Translations under genes and position numbers: made by a program | NCBI GenBank assembly: GCA_022494885.1 | Contig: JAGVSM010000517.1 | Coordinates: 62,001-126,000, forward strand | Direction of reading: 5' to 3' | Length of the DNA stretch: 64,000 bases | Origin: Micrasema longulum | Lineage: Eukaryota > Arthropoda > Insecta > Trichoptera > Brachycentridae | The notes under the pieces: model-generated | The model's database searches: none | The model's input: the letters and a program-made list of their open reading frames with translations, nothing else | Told to the model about the DNA's origin: nothing | Shown: in pieces, positions 46,270-57,903 of the stretch | Layout: every line of letters begins with the position of its first letter | Position numbering within the stretch: position 1 is the stretch's first letter

Positions 46270-46965
46270 TTAGACTCACAATGGACAGACAATTAAAATA
46301 GACAAAACACATAGACGGACTCACTAAAGTAATAGCATCACTACATAGCCTCTTCTACAAAATTAAAGATTATATACCAAGAAAGGAAAAAAAATATTAT
46401 GTACGAAGCCTATGTCAAAAGTAAATTGAGTTACATGATCGCCTTCTGGGGAACTGGCAACAAGACAGACATAACAAGAATACAAAGACAACAAAATATT
46501 TTTTTTAAACTAACATACAACCTACCCTACTTGACCTCTTTGACTGAACTATACAAAAAAACACACCAGTTTGACATAAACTACTTGACTAAAATTGAAA
46601 CCTTAAAAATTGTGCACAAAATAACACTGGAAAACATACAAGACGACGACATAATATTAGTCAAAATGCTGACATACACAAATATAACACCAGACAACAA
46701 CAACACTATCATATTGAAAAAGCAAAGACAAACACAGGACAGTCAAAAATACTACATGATGGACTTAAACACTACAACGACCTACCTTACTACTTGAAAA
46801 CTTTTAATGGAGACAAATTTAAAAATCAATCTGAAAAAGCACATGATGACTGAACTAACTAGACTAGACGAGACATAAAATGACTAGACAATATTAAATT
46901 TCTAATGTAACCCTAACGGGTTTTTTTAAAATTGTAAATAAATAAAATTAAAAAAAAACATAAAG
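46270..46965 (+). mobile_element. Degenerate LINE, RT C-terminal part and 3' end
   Basis: GLTKVIASLHSLFYKIKDYI, then YEAYVKSKLSYMIAFWGTGN, ITRIQRQQN, LTELYKKTHQFDINYLTKIE and LKIVHKITLENI: the thumb/C-terminal part of a non-LTR ORF2 (AYVxSKLxYxIxxWG, IxRIQxxQN). A 132-codon frame remains (46399-46797). It ends near 46960 in taaataaataaaattaaaaa. Confidence 0.7.
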
Positions 46966-48035
46966 CATTCAGGTATTTCATAATATAACACAATTTGAAA
47001 TTTTGTAAACAAAAGCTTTTGAAAATGTACTAAAACAAAAAATAAGTTCTTCGCTATAAATTAGGTGGGTGCTGCACTTGATTCAAAATAAATACGCCCT
47101 CATTCAGCGGCATTCTTCTGAAGCTCTGAAACCCACCCCTACGAATTGTTCCTCATCTTTTCAGCTGAAAACCACCCCCAAAGACGGTAAAACACCGCGC
47201 AGTGGATGCAAAACAAATTACAAAGTTTTTTCATCTTTGTTTCACTAAAGTGTGCTTTTAATTAATTACTTTTTGTGCAGCGCAATTTGGCCATGTTTTG
47301 TTGCCATTCTTTAAATATCGGTTTACTAGTTTGTAATAGACGAGGGCTTTCGTGCATATTTTTCCTCTACATCATTTAATTTGTTTTCTTGAATAAAAAC
47401 ACTATTTTTTATTCAGTTTTACTAATTATTTTATAACCTCTTTCATATTATGACCGCATTCATACGATTTACATTTTTTTAAACATATTTTTACCTAGTT
47501 AAATAGTTAAACCGTTTTTTTTTTCAATTTCAGAGAAATTTCAAAATAATCATTTGAAAACTCATTCGATATAAAACAAAAGCTTTTTTATCGGTTTACA
47601 ACGGTAAAATGGGGATAAAATAAAATATACTAGATTAACCGATAAATAACACATAATTTATTACCCCGTCAGAATATCTTGTATTAACTCTTTGTATTAA
47701 TATGTGATTTATTGTTACAGGCAATTGTGTGTTCTTTATTCATACATTTTTATCTAAAGCCATTTTTCACTATTACACGAATTTATCGTTTTTTTACGCG
47801 TTACATAAAATACACATTTCGACCGACATATCATGAAAACACTGTAATGTAAAACACACATAACAAGTACCAGTTTATTAAATGTATAATTGTATGATTT
47901 TAGAGTTTATTTATCTAGTACCATTACTAGCATTACTATATATGTCACTAGGGTTATTTAAGTAGCGTTTAAAGTAATAAAAAAATAAATACAGAGCAAA
48001 ATATTGGGACTCAAAAAAGTTTTTGCTGTTTTTCG
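46966..48035. other. AT-rich DNA without recognisable gene
   Basis: 47060-47230 is slightly GC-richer (acccacccctacgaattgtt, caccgcgcagtggatgc). No motif recognised. Confidence 0.4.
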
Positions 48036-48039
48036 AAAA

Positions 48040-48720
48040 AAAAATTGCTTTATTTCAAAAAATTTAATTGTGACCATTGCAAGTGACCGCTTTTTCCCAT
48101 TTTTCTGGCAGCATACAAATACCATTTCGATATAACGTCTCATATTTTGAGGTTATCGATGAATCAGGCTATTTAGTGTCATCTTCATAAGAGAAAGAAA
48201 GTGATGCACGCTCACCCAGATTATAAGTTGTCAATCGGTAAAAGTGATAATCAGGGAACAAGGAACAATATCCGGTGAATACGGCGGGTAGAGTAATACT
48301 TTCCGTTTGAGTGTTTCCAATAATGTTTTGACTGCCCTTGCAACATGTAGCCAAACTTTGTCATTCTGCAAAATTACTTTGTCGTGTCTCTCTATGGCTA
48401 TAGTTTAACCTCAAACGAGTCTGTTGTAGTCGATAGCGGTCTTCCGTGATAATTTTTTTGTGTTTATGGAGCTTATAATACACTTCACTCAGCTGATCCC
48501 ACCAAATACAGAGCATGAGTTTGGAGCCATGGATCTTGGTTTTGATTTTGGGCTTGGCCGTCAATGTGGTTACATCGCCGTCTTAACCTTACGATTCACC
48601 GTGTTCACCTGTCACGAAACGATGCACAAAACCTTTTTTTTCTGCCATTGAAGCAGCTGTTCACTTGTGAAAAAACGCCGAAAACGAAAAAGTAATTTTT
48701 TAGCGCTAAACCGGCTGTCG
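48040..48720 (-). pseudogene. Mariner transposase pseudogene (second family)
   Basis: The minus strand reads TSEQLLQ, a broken HRFVTGEHGES (relatives: VTGDEKW, so the first catalytic Asp region is damaged), then HGSKLMLCIWWDQLSEVYYK, LHKHKKIITEDRYRLQQTRL, then frameshifts, then PAVFTG..FPDYHFY (counterpart of PPYSPD..SDYHLF), RASLSFSYEDD, and YRNGICMLPEKWEKAVTCNG. These are the ordered blocks of a mariner-clade transposase. The N-terminal HTH region is not recognisable and I did not find TIRs. Confidence 0.75.
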
Positions 48721-48729
48721 TTTCGCATT

Positions 48730-49425
48730 TAAGTAAGAAAATCAGTCCATTTAAAATGTGCATTAAATCTTATGAAATAAGCATCTAAGGGCATGAGTTG
48801 CATTCTGTTTTGTAATAAGTGGGTAGCATTGTTTAAATGAGCCATTGTTTTCGTCAATATTAGCCAGGCGCTCAGCGAAATAAGTTCTGCGGAGTGTAAA
48901 CTTTTTGCATTTCGGTAGTTTTAAAACGTGTTCGAATTTGTAATGTGATGAAGATATATCTTCACTAAAAAGAAAATAGTTTTATCAATATAGATAATTA
49001 ACAAAATATTCAGACAGTTATAAACTTCAAACCTCGGTTGAGGGCCAAAAGTAGTATGAAATATTTTTTTAAATAATGTTTACGTTCAATGTGATCAAAA
49101 ATGCAACTTTTAAGACCCCTTTCACTTTGATGGCTTAAAAAAACCAAAAACTTCATACATCATCGGCCCACTGTAGTGATCAACTACTGATGATTTTGAA
49201 GTCTATTTTGCATCTGACATGAGTCTTCACTGAATAATGCTCCAAATATATGTCTTCAAACTTTTTTGGTGCGCCAAAGCATTTTTTTACCTCCAATATA
49301 AAAAATCATTATTTTAAAATCATCGATATATCTTTGCATGTAATTTCCAGCAAAACATGGTCGCCGTAAGTCGTCACAAGAATTGTACGATGCTTTAGTT
49401 TAAGATCTTTAAAAAAATCATTACC
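48730..49425. other. AT-rich DNA without recognisable gene
   Basis: Nothing supported. Confidence 0.35.
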
Positions 49426-49429
49426 TCCT

Positions 49430-49500
49430 TGCATATCCCGTCTATCTCACTTGCTGACAAGCCTCGTAATAAAAGCTTAGCGGGTTATTATTTTTAAATA
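49430..49500 (+). repeat. SINE family D tail fragment
   Basis: cacttgctgacaagcctcgt and aagcttagcgggttattatt match the tail of SINE D in + orientation. Confidence 0.45.
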
Positions 49501-49684
49501 AAAAATGTCAAGTCACTAGTACTATAATTTCTAGAATACGCTACGAATATCTCAAGATTGATAGCGAGATATTTCAAAAATCTCAAAGTAAACTTTTGAT
49601 TGATTCTGTATTTCCTTAAGATTAAATCTCATACGTTAGAATGGCAAAACGCATAATGTATGGCGAGAACAAATAGTAACATAG

Positions 49685-49890
49685 GACGAAGACGACCAAG
49701 AAAGATGTGTCATAATTAGGAAAACCAAAATCTTAAGTCGCATAGTGTCAAAAGCGGACACAACCGTAAGGATGGCCGTGTATGTCAAGATGTACGCATG
49801 TGGAAGAAGTTATAAATGCATGTCAGGATAAACGTGCGTGTCGGTCTGTCCTCTCTACATACCCTTACAAAAAAATGGCGTGATGGTAGT
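49685..49890 (+). mobile_element. LINE family W, 3' end fragment (copy 5)
   Basis: gacgaagacgaccaagaaag, gtcaagatgtacgcatgtgg and aatggcgtgatggtagtaaa; same order as at 38.1 kb. Confidence 0.6.
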
Positions 49891-50055
49891 AAATCTTAAA
49901 CTTTTTTTTTTAATAAAATGAATAAAGATATGTTAAGGTAGATTTGTGAAGTCCGAAACAGTAAAAAAAAAATTTATTGTAATCTACTCCAGAAAATATT
50001 TGAATTTTAAAAGTTTTTTCTTTGACTTTTTATTCCGTTTCCTCGTCTTTTAGTT

Positions 50056-50100
50056 AAATATTGCCCTTTGCACCATCGGGTGCGAAAAGGGAATAAAAAT
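50056..50100 (+). repeat. SINE family B tail fragment
   Basis: gccctttgcaccatcgggtg followed by cgaaaagggaat matches the family B 3' end. Confidence 0.45.
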
Positions 50101-50572
50101 TAAAATTTTTTTGACGCGTAACATGTTAACTGGGCCCTTAAATATTTCACATTATTTGCCAGAATTATTGTTATAACTTTTTTTATGTTGCTATTAACAC
50201 ATACCGAGAAGTTTATGTAATATTTGAGCCCTTTATCGTGAACAAACACAATTCGTGAGCGAGTGGTAAAGTTTTATACTTCGCGCTGTTAACGTTTGTT
50301 ACCTTTAACTGCCAGACTTATTGTGTGAACTGCGATTTTATTGTGGTCCTTCACAAAAACAAAAGAAACACCGGTATTTTTTATTTTATTTTATTTCATT
50401 TTATTGAAAAAAACTGCTTGGTGCTTTTGTCACTATACTTGATAAATTCATGAATATACATACACGTAAGTAGAGTTAAGTTATAACGTTACAATTTAAA
50501 TATAGCATTTAAAAATAAAAAATTTCTAATAGTTATTTACAAATATTTGCGAAGAGTGAAAAGTTTAATCTA

Positions 50573-51409
50573 TCTTTTATATATAAAAGACAACATTCGC
50601 ATGTGTGTCCTAGATGGACTAAATAACTACTGGACCTATTTTTGTGCGGTTTTTTTTTAGTTGATATGCTTTAGCCTACACATTTTTAAAGCTACTGGAT
50701 CCTAATATCTTCATTTTAATATGCATAAAAAAGTTAGGAGTACAGAATTTCATTTTTACAACATTAGTCTACGTAAATGAATATTTAGAGGTCATTTTTG
50801 GAGAATAGTAGGGACTTTCAAGTATCAAATAGACTATTGATATGACATGAAATCTACATTGAATCAGCTTTTAAATATACTCTATAGATTGCGAAAAAGT
50901 TTTAAGTCGGTAAAATTATAATTATCTGATGATGTAATAACTTATATTTACAAATAAATTATTAATAAAAATACTTGCTACACTTCCACTTATTTATTTG
51001 ACTAGTAAGCGTTTTCACCATCTAATGGGCATCTTCACACAAGTGAATATTATACAGTGTAAGGATAATTTATATAAAACTAAACATTATCTTAAGTTGA
51101 AAGAGATACAATACGCAACATTTTAATGAAACAGAGTGGGACAAATTATTCAAACATGTGTTGGTGGTGTACTGTAAATGGGGATTCTATTCTTTAAAAA
51201 CCATTTTTTTATTTTTTTATTAATAAATTTCATAAATAGTACATGTTTTTTTAATTTCTACACATATCTACTTTTATACATCTGGTAAATGTTATCACTG
51301 TAACTCTCCAAAAGTTTTATTACATGTACAGGGTTCATTATTTTGAAATTCCTAGTTTTCCATCAATTTTCTTTTAAAATTTATGCGAAACGGACCCGAT
51401 GCGAACTAG
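50573..51409 (+). mobile_element. Candidate non-autonomous Helitron
   Basis: It starts A|TCTTTTATATATAAAAGACA with the Helitron-type early block (ggactaaataactactggac). A matching CTAG|T end is at 51406-51409 after cggacccgatgcgaa. The 5' end is convincing; the 3' end is chosen by CTAG and A/T context only, since the subterminal hairpin is weak. Confidence 0.45.
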
Positions 51410-51839
51410 TTTTATATTTTTTAAAGTATAAAAATTAAAAAATAATTACAAATGTGAATAAAATGAAAATAATTATTTTTATAAATATTGTGATACAATG
51501 TTTCATTTTATCCACAGTAATTAATTCACGTTTGAAAGGATTAAGTGTTTTGTTTAATGCTCCATAGCTGTAATAATGTATGAAGGTATATTTCAGTAGC
51601 CTGAAGGTTCTCATTAACTCCAGTCGTACATGCATACTATTATTAAACAACTTCCTTCCAAAGACGTATTCCCTTTGTACAAACTTGGCAAGTTTTGTTC
51701 ATGAATTTTACTAACTGCTCTTTGTTGCATACGAAATATTCATTCCAAAGCATAACTATCCGTTTCTGTGAATATATAACCGAAATCAATTTTACAGCAC
51801 GTTCTCATATGAATTTTTTCATCAGATTTCTATCCATTT

Positions 51840-52110
51840 TTTAAATTGTTATGGAGAGACATAAAGCAGAAAGGATAGGTCGCTACGTCACATATTTTTT
51901 TATCATGTCCAACTACTCGTATTTGTTGGTTTTGGTAATACCACGTGTTTTTTTTTGGGCCTTCCTCGTTACTACATCCATCAAAATTCGCATCGTTAAT
52001 CTTTCTGTCGTTATTTATGTGTCCATTTGCTCATTATCAAAACTAACGCAGGACTTTTTTCTTATTTTTCTGACAACCATCAAGATTTATAAATCATTCG
52101 TTCCTTTATT
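51840..52110 (-). mobile_element. Possible LINE family W fragment
   Basis: The minus strand reads ERLTMRILMDVVTRKAQKK, resembling the RMTKKI ... GRPRK segment that ends family W ORFs. The 99-codon + strand frame on the other strand is hydrophobic antisense. Confidence 0.3.
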
Positions 52111-54065
52111 TTTGCTAATCAAGACTTCATATTTAGTAACATATTTTTAAAAAAATTTGAATAGTTTACTTATACTAAGAAATAAATATTTTTATTTTTT
52201 TCATATGAAACTTTTATCTATACATTTATATTTCGAGAAAATCAATGATTAAAAATTCATTATAATTTTGTTTTTTACTTGTTAAATTAAGTATAATGAG
52301 TTATACATTTTATTTCTTTAATGAAGTACCTACATAACTACGTTACTTGTGGTAGTACTTTATTTTTTCCACTTTGTTCTCTAAGAACCCTTAAAAACAT
52401 TTCAATATTCTTGTATCAAATATTTCGGAGACTTTATTTCTGCCGACAGAAAGATTCCGGGAAATTTCTTGAAACGATATTTTCAGGGGGAGTTCGCATT
52501 TCACTTTGTTTTTCTTTCAGCGAAGCCCGAGCGGTGCAACGCTCTACGTTTTCAGTAGGATATTTATAATATTTATCGTTTTCTCTAGTGAAATTTGAAT
52601 CCCCGCAAGTTGCGGCCGCTTATTCATAATATCAAACTTTACAAAGGAGCCTGTTTGTATTTATTTGCCCACCTTGAACGGCTCACGAAGCCTAGCAAAG
52701 CTCAGCCGTGGAAAGTGAAAAGGCGAAGACGCTATGTTCAGCATTTGAAAATCTTTGTTGTGTTTTTGAACTGAAATTCTTATAATTTAATTACGAATCA
52801 CTTACCGGAGTCTAATTACTGTTTTTCCTTATATTCAGACATTCAGTAGGCAGTGATGGAATAACTCCCGTATTCAAAAAAATTCGTTTTGTTTTGAAAA
52901 CTTATTGTTTTAAAGAAAATGAAATATTTCCTGTTAATAAATAATTAAAAAATACAATTTAAATTGCAATTCCTATGTGCATCTTGTTTTTTTTAAGACA
53001 TGCAATAAATAATTATAAATAACGAACTCAATGATAACGGTGTGATAATTTGCATTTTAGGTGTATTTAAAATTACATCAAACGTAAGTCATACAAGTTA
53101 ACATTGTATTGTATTTTGAATAAAAAGTCTTAATTTGATTACGTTATTCAAGTTTATTAGTAAAAATTCTCGAAGGCGTTGTTTTTTCTTACAGAAATAA
53201 AAAAATAATGAGGCTTATACACAAATATTTAATATAACCAGTGACCGTTATCATTGCTTTCGCGATATTTTTGAGACAGGTATCATTATTTTAAAATTAA
53301 ATGTATCAGTTTAAAAAAGTTTAGTTGTGTAATCAGTCGATATAAATGATTTTTTAAAAGAGCTTTAATATTGAGATAAATTAAAGTTTTATAACTTTAC
53401 TTAAATAATGCCTTTGGCTGCTTCTACTTAGAATTAAATTTACAACTTGATGAAGTTTAAATAGGTCTTTAGTACACGCGTATAAAAAAAGTACCCTAAA
53501 GAAGAATATTTAAATCACGTAAAGTTTTCTTCGCTTAAAAGCTAATTGCGTTGTTCAAATTATCATAATTCATTAAAAATACGAATCATTTTTTCATTCT
53601 TGATTTTTGATATTTGTTTTTTTTGAGAATAAAAAGTGGCTATTTTAACATATGAACTTCCATACAAAAAGATATTTATTTTACTTATTTTTAACAATGT
53701 TCAAACTTATTTTTAAGTTTACTAAAGCTAATTTGTTTTTGAATGAAATAAACATATAATTTAACGCATAGCAAAAAAATATTTTAAATAATTTTCCGCA
53801 TTTTTTTATTTCTTGATACTTTTTTGGGATGTTCTTTTGTTAATTCGTTCCAAGTAATCTCTTTGACATTTCTATGCTAATTCTGTACAATAACATGGTG
53901 CATTGTGTTTTAAAGCCGATTGTATACGAGGCTTTCAAATATTTAAGTGAAATTTAAGTGAAATTAAAAGCTTACCCTTTTTCAGTGAACATTTCAGCAT
54001 AAAAAGACTCTCTTTTAGGTTCTCCTTCTTTTTCTGGGTTTTCATTCCTTTCTGCTCTCCTAAGT
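52111..54065. other. AT-rich DNA without recognisable gene
   Basis: A GC-richer patch at 52490-52740 includes a NotI-type octamer (gcggccgc) and an 82-codon frame without motifs. 53222-53287 carries on the minus strand the single copy of the 34.9-kb mini-hairpin motif. Confidence 0.35.
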
Positions 54066-54073
54066 TTCACGTT

Positions 54074-54091
54074 CACGTGAGACGTCACGTG
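54074..54091. promoter_or_regulatory. Paired E-boxes around a CRE-like site
   Basis: CACGTG AGACGT CACGTG: two palindromic E-boxes flank GACGTC/TGACGT-type sequence, making a compact dyad. Known as bHLH and CREB/ATF binding shapes; function here is unproven. Confidence 0.35.
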
Positions 54092-54127
54092 TGGGGCCGG
54101 CTATTTTGATGTATGTGTGTTCAATAT

Positions 54128-54155
54128 ATATATATATAAATACATACATACATAT
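54128..54155. repeat. (TA)n/(CATA)n microsatellite
   Basis: atatatatatatata followed by catacatacata. Confidence 0.85.
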
Positions 54156-54339
54156 TGGCACTAGAACGTTTCTACGAATTCGGCAATTCACAACCATTTT
54201 TATTGAAATAAATAATGGAATTTCATCTTAGACCAAATGTACTTATAATATTGTTACACTATCCTGTATTCAATAGTCAAACCAGTATTCATATTCATAA
54301 TTATTACAACTTAAAAAATCGTTTTTATGAAGTATCCAA

Positions 54340-54490
54340 ATATCTCAATTTCGAGGTCATTTTGAACAAGTTGTAAATGACTCACTATTAGAAAATGGGA
54401 ATTAAGTTGGAGTAGAATAAGGTTTTATTCTTTGCTTAGCGAGTTTTAGCTCAGTGAGTCCGCGACACCAGCCAGGGGATAGCAATTCGC
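54340..54490 (-). repeat. tRNA-derived SINE, family A, copy 7
   Basis: gtaaatgactcactattaga, aaatgggaattaagttggag and gagtccgcgacaccagccag keep the family A order; the B box region is disrupted. Confidence 0.6.
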
Positions 54491-55764
54491 TTCTTTTTTT
54501 ATTAACTTTAACTTTTTTTATTCGATGCATTTTCCTCGAGAATATTAAAATTTATAAGTAGCTATTTGACCTTTTAATTAATATTTGATGTCGTTAATAT
54601 TATATTTTTATCATTTGAGTTTAAATTCTAACGTTAATAATGTGTGTACTTTTAAAATTTGGTGGCCTTCGTATTATAACGACTATGTTTAGGTTTCTAT
54701 TATTTTTGAGTGAATTATAAATATATTTAAAATGTGTTATTTCTTAATCGTGTGTGTTTTTTGCTATTCTTTTAATTACAACTGTAGTACAAGTAACTTT
54801 AGACGCATAATCATACTTTACTCAAAAGATTACTAACATTTGTATAATTTTATGTTGTAATTTGTTTCCGTTGGAATTTTTGGGTTTCGGGGACATGTTG
54901 GTAACCACAATTTTTTGAAAAATGAGATTGCTTTATAACTGACATCAAAGAATCTTCGTTTAAAAGGTAAATAAAAACATGTCGTATATTATAAATATTC
55001 AATATACAGTCTAGTTTGAATTTTTAATTTGGACTGAGCTTTTAACTTAAAAAGTGCAATATCTCACAACTAGAAAAATGTTAGCTAACAAATCCTGTTC
55101 CAGAAACCCGACTAAACGAAATGCGTGTTAACCGTTATTTTGCATGAATACGTGACTTTAAATGTTTTATAAACATTTTTTAAATTTTTATTTAATCTTC
55201 GTTTTTTTCAACAAAGGTTGTGTACCACTGGCAAGGAACACATAAATCTTAGAAGGCAGGGAGGGAAAGGCAATAAAAGGAGGACACAGAAATAGGTTAA
55301 GCAACGCTTCTTCCTGCGATGGGTTCCTGGCATTAGAGCACAATGTTTTCTTGTGTCATTAATAATAGTAACAGATTATTCTTTATTACTCTTACATCTA
55401 CACTTCCGCACAAGGGTGAAACGTGAGATTTCACAGTAATACGTTGTACAGATTTTTCAAAAAAACTTTAAAACTAGTGAATCAATGCGTTAATTCAGTT
55501 TGTGATATCAGTTTTTTTTTTAATCTTAGATTTAATTATGAATTCCTTTTAACTTTATTTTGTATTGTAATAAAATAAAAATAAAAATTATTATAGTTTT
55601 TTGAACTTGAAATAGCACATGAATGAATTTATTGAGCTCTGATGTAATTTATTTTCATAGTAGAACGCTCTTTATTGTATATTTGTATATTTTATCAACA
55701 CCTGAAATACAGATTAAAAATGTTGTATAATTAGATGAATTTTTTTTTGTCATAGTATAGGTAA
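54491..55764. other. AT-rich DNA without recognisable gene
   Basis: Nothing supported. Confidence 0.4.
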
Positions 55765-55765
55765 A

Positions 55766-56008
55766 AAAAACCATCATCATTATTCCCTTTCCGCACCGTA
55801 TGGTGCATAGGGCACTGCATTAGAACACCAATCAGAGCGTATATTGTTTTTTTTTGTTACATGAAGGTAAGATGATCAGTCTTACGCTTCAGGTACCAGT
55901 CTAAGGACTATGAAGTATTCAAGTGTAAAAACACCCTTTTTTATAAATATTTCATATCAACCATGTTGGAAATCGAACCGAACCGAATAAATTTACACCA
56001 GATATACC
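55766..56008 (-). repeat. SINE family B, copy B3
   Basis: The minus strand ends with gcactgcatt-side motifs: on the + strand catcatcattattccctttc, gcaccgtatggtgcataggg, cactgcattag, tacatgaaggtaagatgatc and the B-box region gttggaaatcgaaccgaacc. It faces copy B4 head to head. Confidence 0.7.
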
Positions 56009-56089
56009 TAATGCGCTTTTAAAACATTGTAATCTGGTAAATCTGTTACTTTGTAGTTATCTTTTAAAATAGTTTTATCATGGTATATT

Positions 56090-56348
56090 AAATATGTAAT
56101 GGTCAACGCATTTGCCTACCATCCAAGAGGTCTTAGGTTCGTTTCCCGGCATGGTTTATTTGAAGTATTTTTTTAAAAGGGGATGTTTTTATCCTAGAAT
56201 ATTTCATAGTCCCCGTACTAGTACCTAAGTGTAAGAGTGATCATCTTACCTTTATGTAACAAATATGATTAAAAAACATTACGATTTATGTAGCAATGTA
56301 GTGCCCTATGCACCATTAGGTGCGGGAAGTAAATGATGGTGATGATGA
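56090..56348 (+). repeat. SINE family B, copy B4
   Basis: gtcaacgcatttgcctacca (A-box region), aggttcgtttcccggcatgg (B box), ttcatagtccccgtactagt, gatcatcttacctttatgta, gtgccctatgcaccattagg and a GATGATGATG tail. tRNA-related head, no coding. Confidence 0.75.
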
Positions 56349-56439
56349 TGTAAATTAAACATCATTTTGAATCAGTTTTTTTCATTTTTGTATTTTTTTA
56401 CAATTCTGTACATGGTTGAAGCTGAGGTAGTCCATAATA

Positions 56440-56868
56440 TATTATTAACATTTTACAATAGAGATGAAGAACATTTGAGAGAAGATAATATGGAAGTCTA
56501 GGCATCTACAGGGCTTATGACCTGTCAATGCCAACCAGCCATTTGTTAAACCAGCCATTTGCCTTGCCATTTCATTGCACCTTGCCATTTCGGAGATTAA
56601 CATTTTACAACAGAGATGAAGAACATATAAGAGAAGGTAATATGGAAGTCTAGGCATCTACAGAGCTTATGACCTGTCAATGCCAACCAGCCATTTGTTA
56701 AACCAGCCATTGACAGGTCATAAGCCCTGTAGATGCCTAGACTTCCATATTACCTTCTCTTATATATTCTTCATCTCTGTTGTAAAATGTTAATATAAAC
56801 AGCTCCGCAGGGAGTTGAATCCAGTCCTTGTCTACAAAAATTTGAACAAACTCAAAATATTGTTAATA
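56440..56868. repeat. Foldback family F, copy F6 (rearranged, with duplicated arm)
   Basis: The outer arm (acaatagagatgaagaacat ... gcttatgacctgtcaatgcc) appears twice (from about 56450 and from 56595) and is then closed by its complement (attgacaggtcataagccct ... cttcatctctgttgtaaaat), followed by the terminal block agctccgcagggagttgaat ... caaactcaaaatattgttaa. The part from 56590 to 56800 is a nearly perfect palindrome of about 100-bp arms. Confidence 0.8.
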
Positions 56869-57309
56869 ATATATTCATAATGTGCTTGGCTTTGTTCGTA
56901 AATAACTTGGATATTTACGTTATAATAAATAAAAATCGACTATAGTAAATGTCAGTATGTTTGGCAGCATGTATGTGCAACAGTAAGGAGTAAAGGTGTT
57001 AAAGGAATCATTTTTCACAGGTAATTGATTCCGAATATTTTACCATGATTTACATTGATTTTTGGCATTTATTGTCCCGACACGTGTATTATGTTGCATT
57101 AAAACTTTCCTTATATCAACATTTTTACTTCACATGCTATTTTTTCTCAATTAAGGGGATAAATTTGCGAATTAGAGTATGTTTACTGTTGATATTGACA
57201 GTTGATTATGGGCAATATGTCAGGGTCGCACTAGGCAAAGTTTGAGTTTTTATCGAGTAAAGGTCGATTAAAATTTTACTCGAAAAAAGCAACGTTAACC
57301 TTGCAACAT

Positions 57310-57903
57310 ATTTATCTAGGACACAAAGTCAAACTTGAAAGATAACCAGATAGCGGAGTTACCAAGAAGAATAGAGCTAAGTTGGGCTGCTTTCGGCAAA
57401 CTTAAATATATTTTTGAACATAAACAAGTCCCTAAATGCTTGAAAAGACAAGTATATGAATCGTGCATATTGCCGGTGACAACATACGGACTAGAAACCA
57501 TGTCTAGAACACAAAAAAGTAGCCAGAAATTAAAATGCACGCAACGATCCATGGGAAGACAGATGTTCGGTGTATGTCTAAGAGACAAAATAAGAAATGA
57601 AGAAATAAAGCGCCGAACAGGAGTCGTGGATATCATGGATCGTGCTGCGAAATTGAAATGGCAGTGGGCAGGACACTAGGCGAGGCAAATGGATGGCAGG
57701 TGGTCACCCAGAATAATAAAGTGGAGACCGTAGGCAAACAAAAGAAGTGTTGGAAGGCCACAGAAAAGATGGGTCGACGACATTGCCCCTATTGCCGGTA
57801 AAACGTGGATGATGAAAATGGGTGATAGGGAGGAATGGAGACGTTTAGAAGAAGCCTTTATCCAGCAGTAGAGAGAATAAGGCTGCAGAAGAAGAAGAAG
57901 AAC
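57310..57903 (+). mobile_element. RTE-clade LINE, ORF2 C-terminus and 3' end
   Basis: The + strand reads NQIAELPRRIELSWAAFGKL, QVPKCLKRQVYESCILPVTT, YGLETMSRTQKSSQKLKCTQ, RSMGRQMFGVCLRDKIRNEE, RTGVVDIMDRAAKLKWQWAG, H and a stop, then ARQMDGRWSP, GRPQKRWVDDI and REEWRRLEEAFIQQ before the end. These are the well known terminal blocks of RTE ORF2 (WAAFGKL, LPVxTYG-ET, MLGVxLRDxIRNEEIRRRT, LKWQWAGH, RWxDDI). A 114-codon frame is open, but several stops follow. It ends in a (GAA)n tail. Confidence 0.85.

Noticed and set aside
51851..52150. 99-codon hydrophobic + strand frame, possible membrane protein
   Set aside because: AT-rich codons such as TTT and ATT make random frames look like membrane segments; the opposite strand gives a weak LINE reading and no splice or start context supports a gene.
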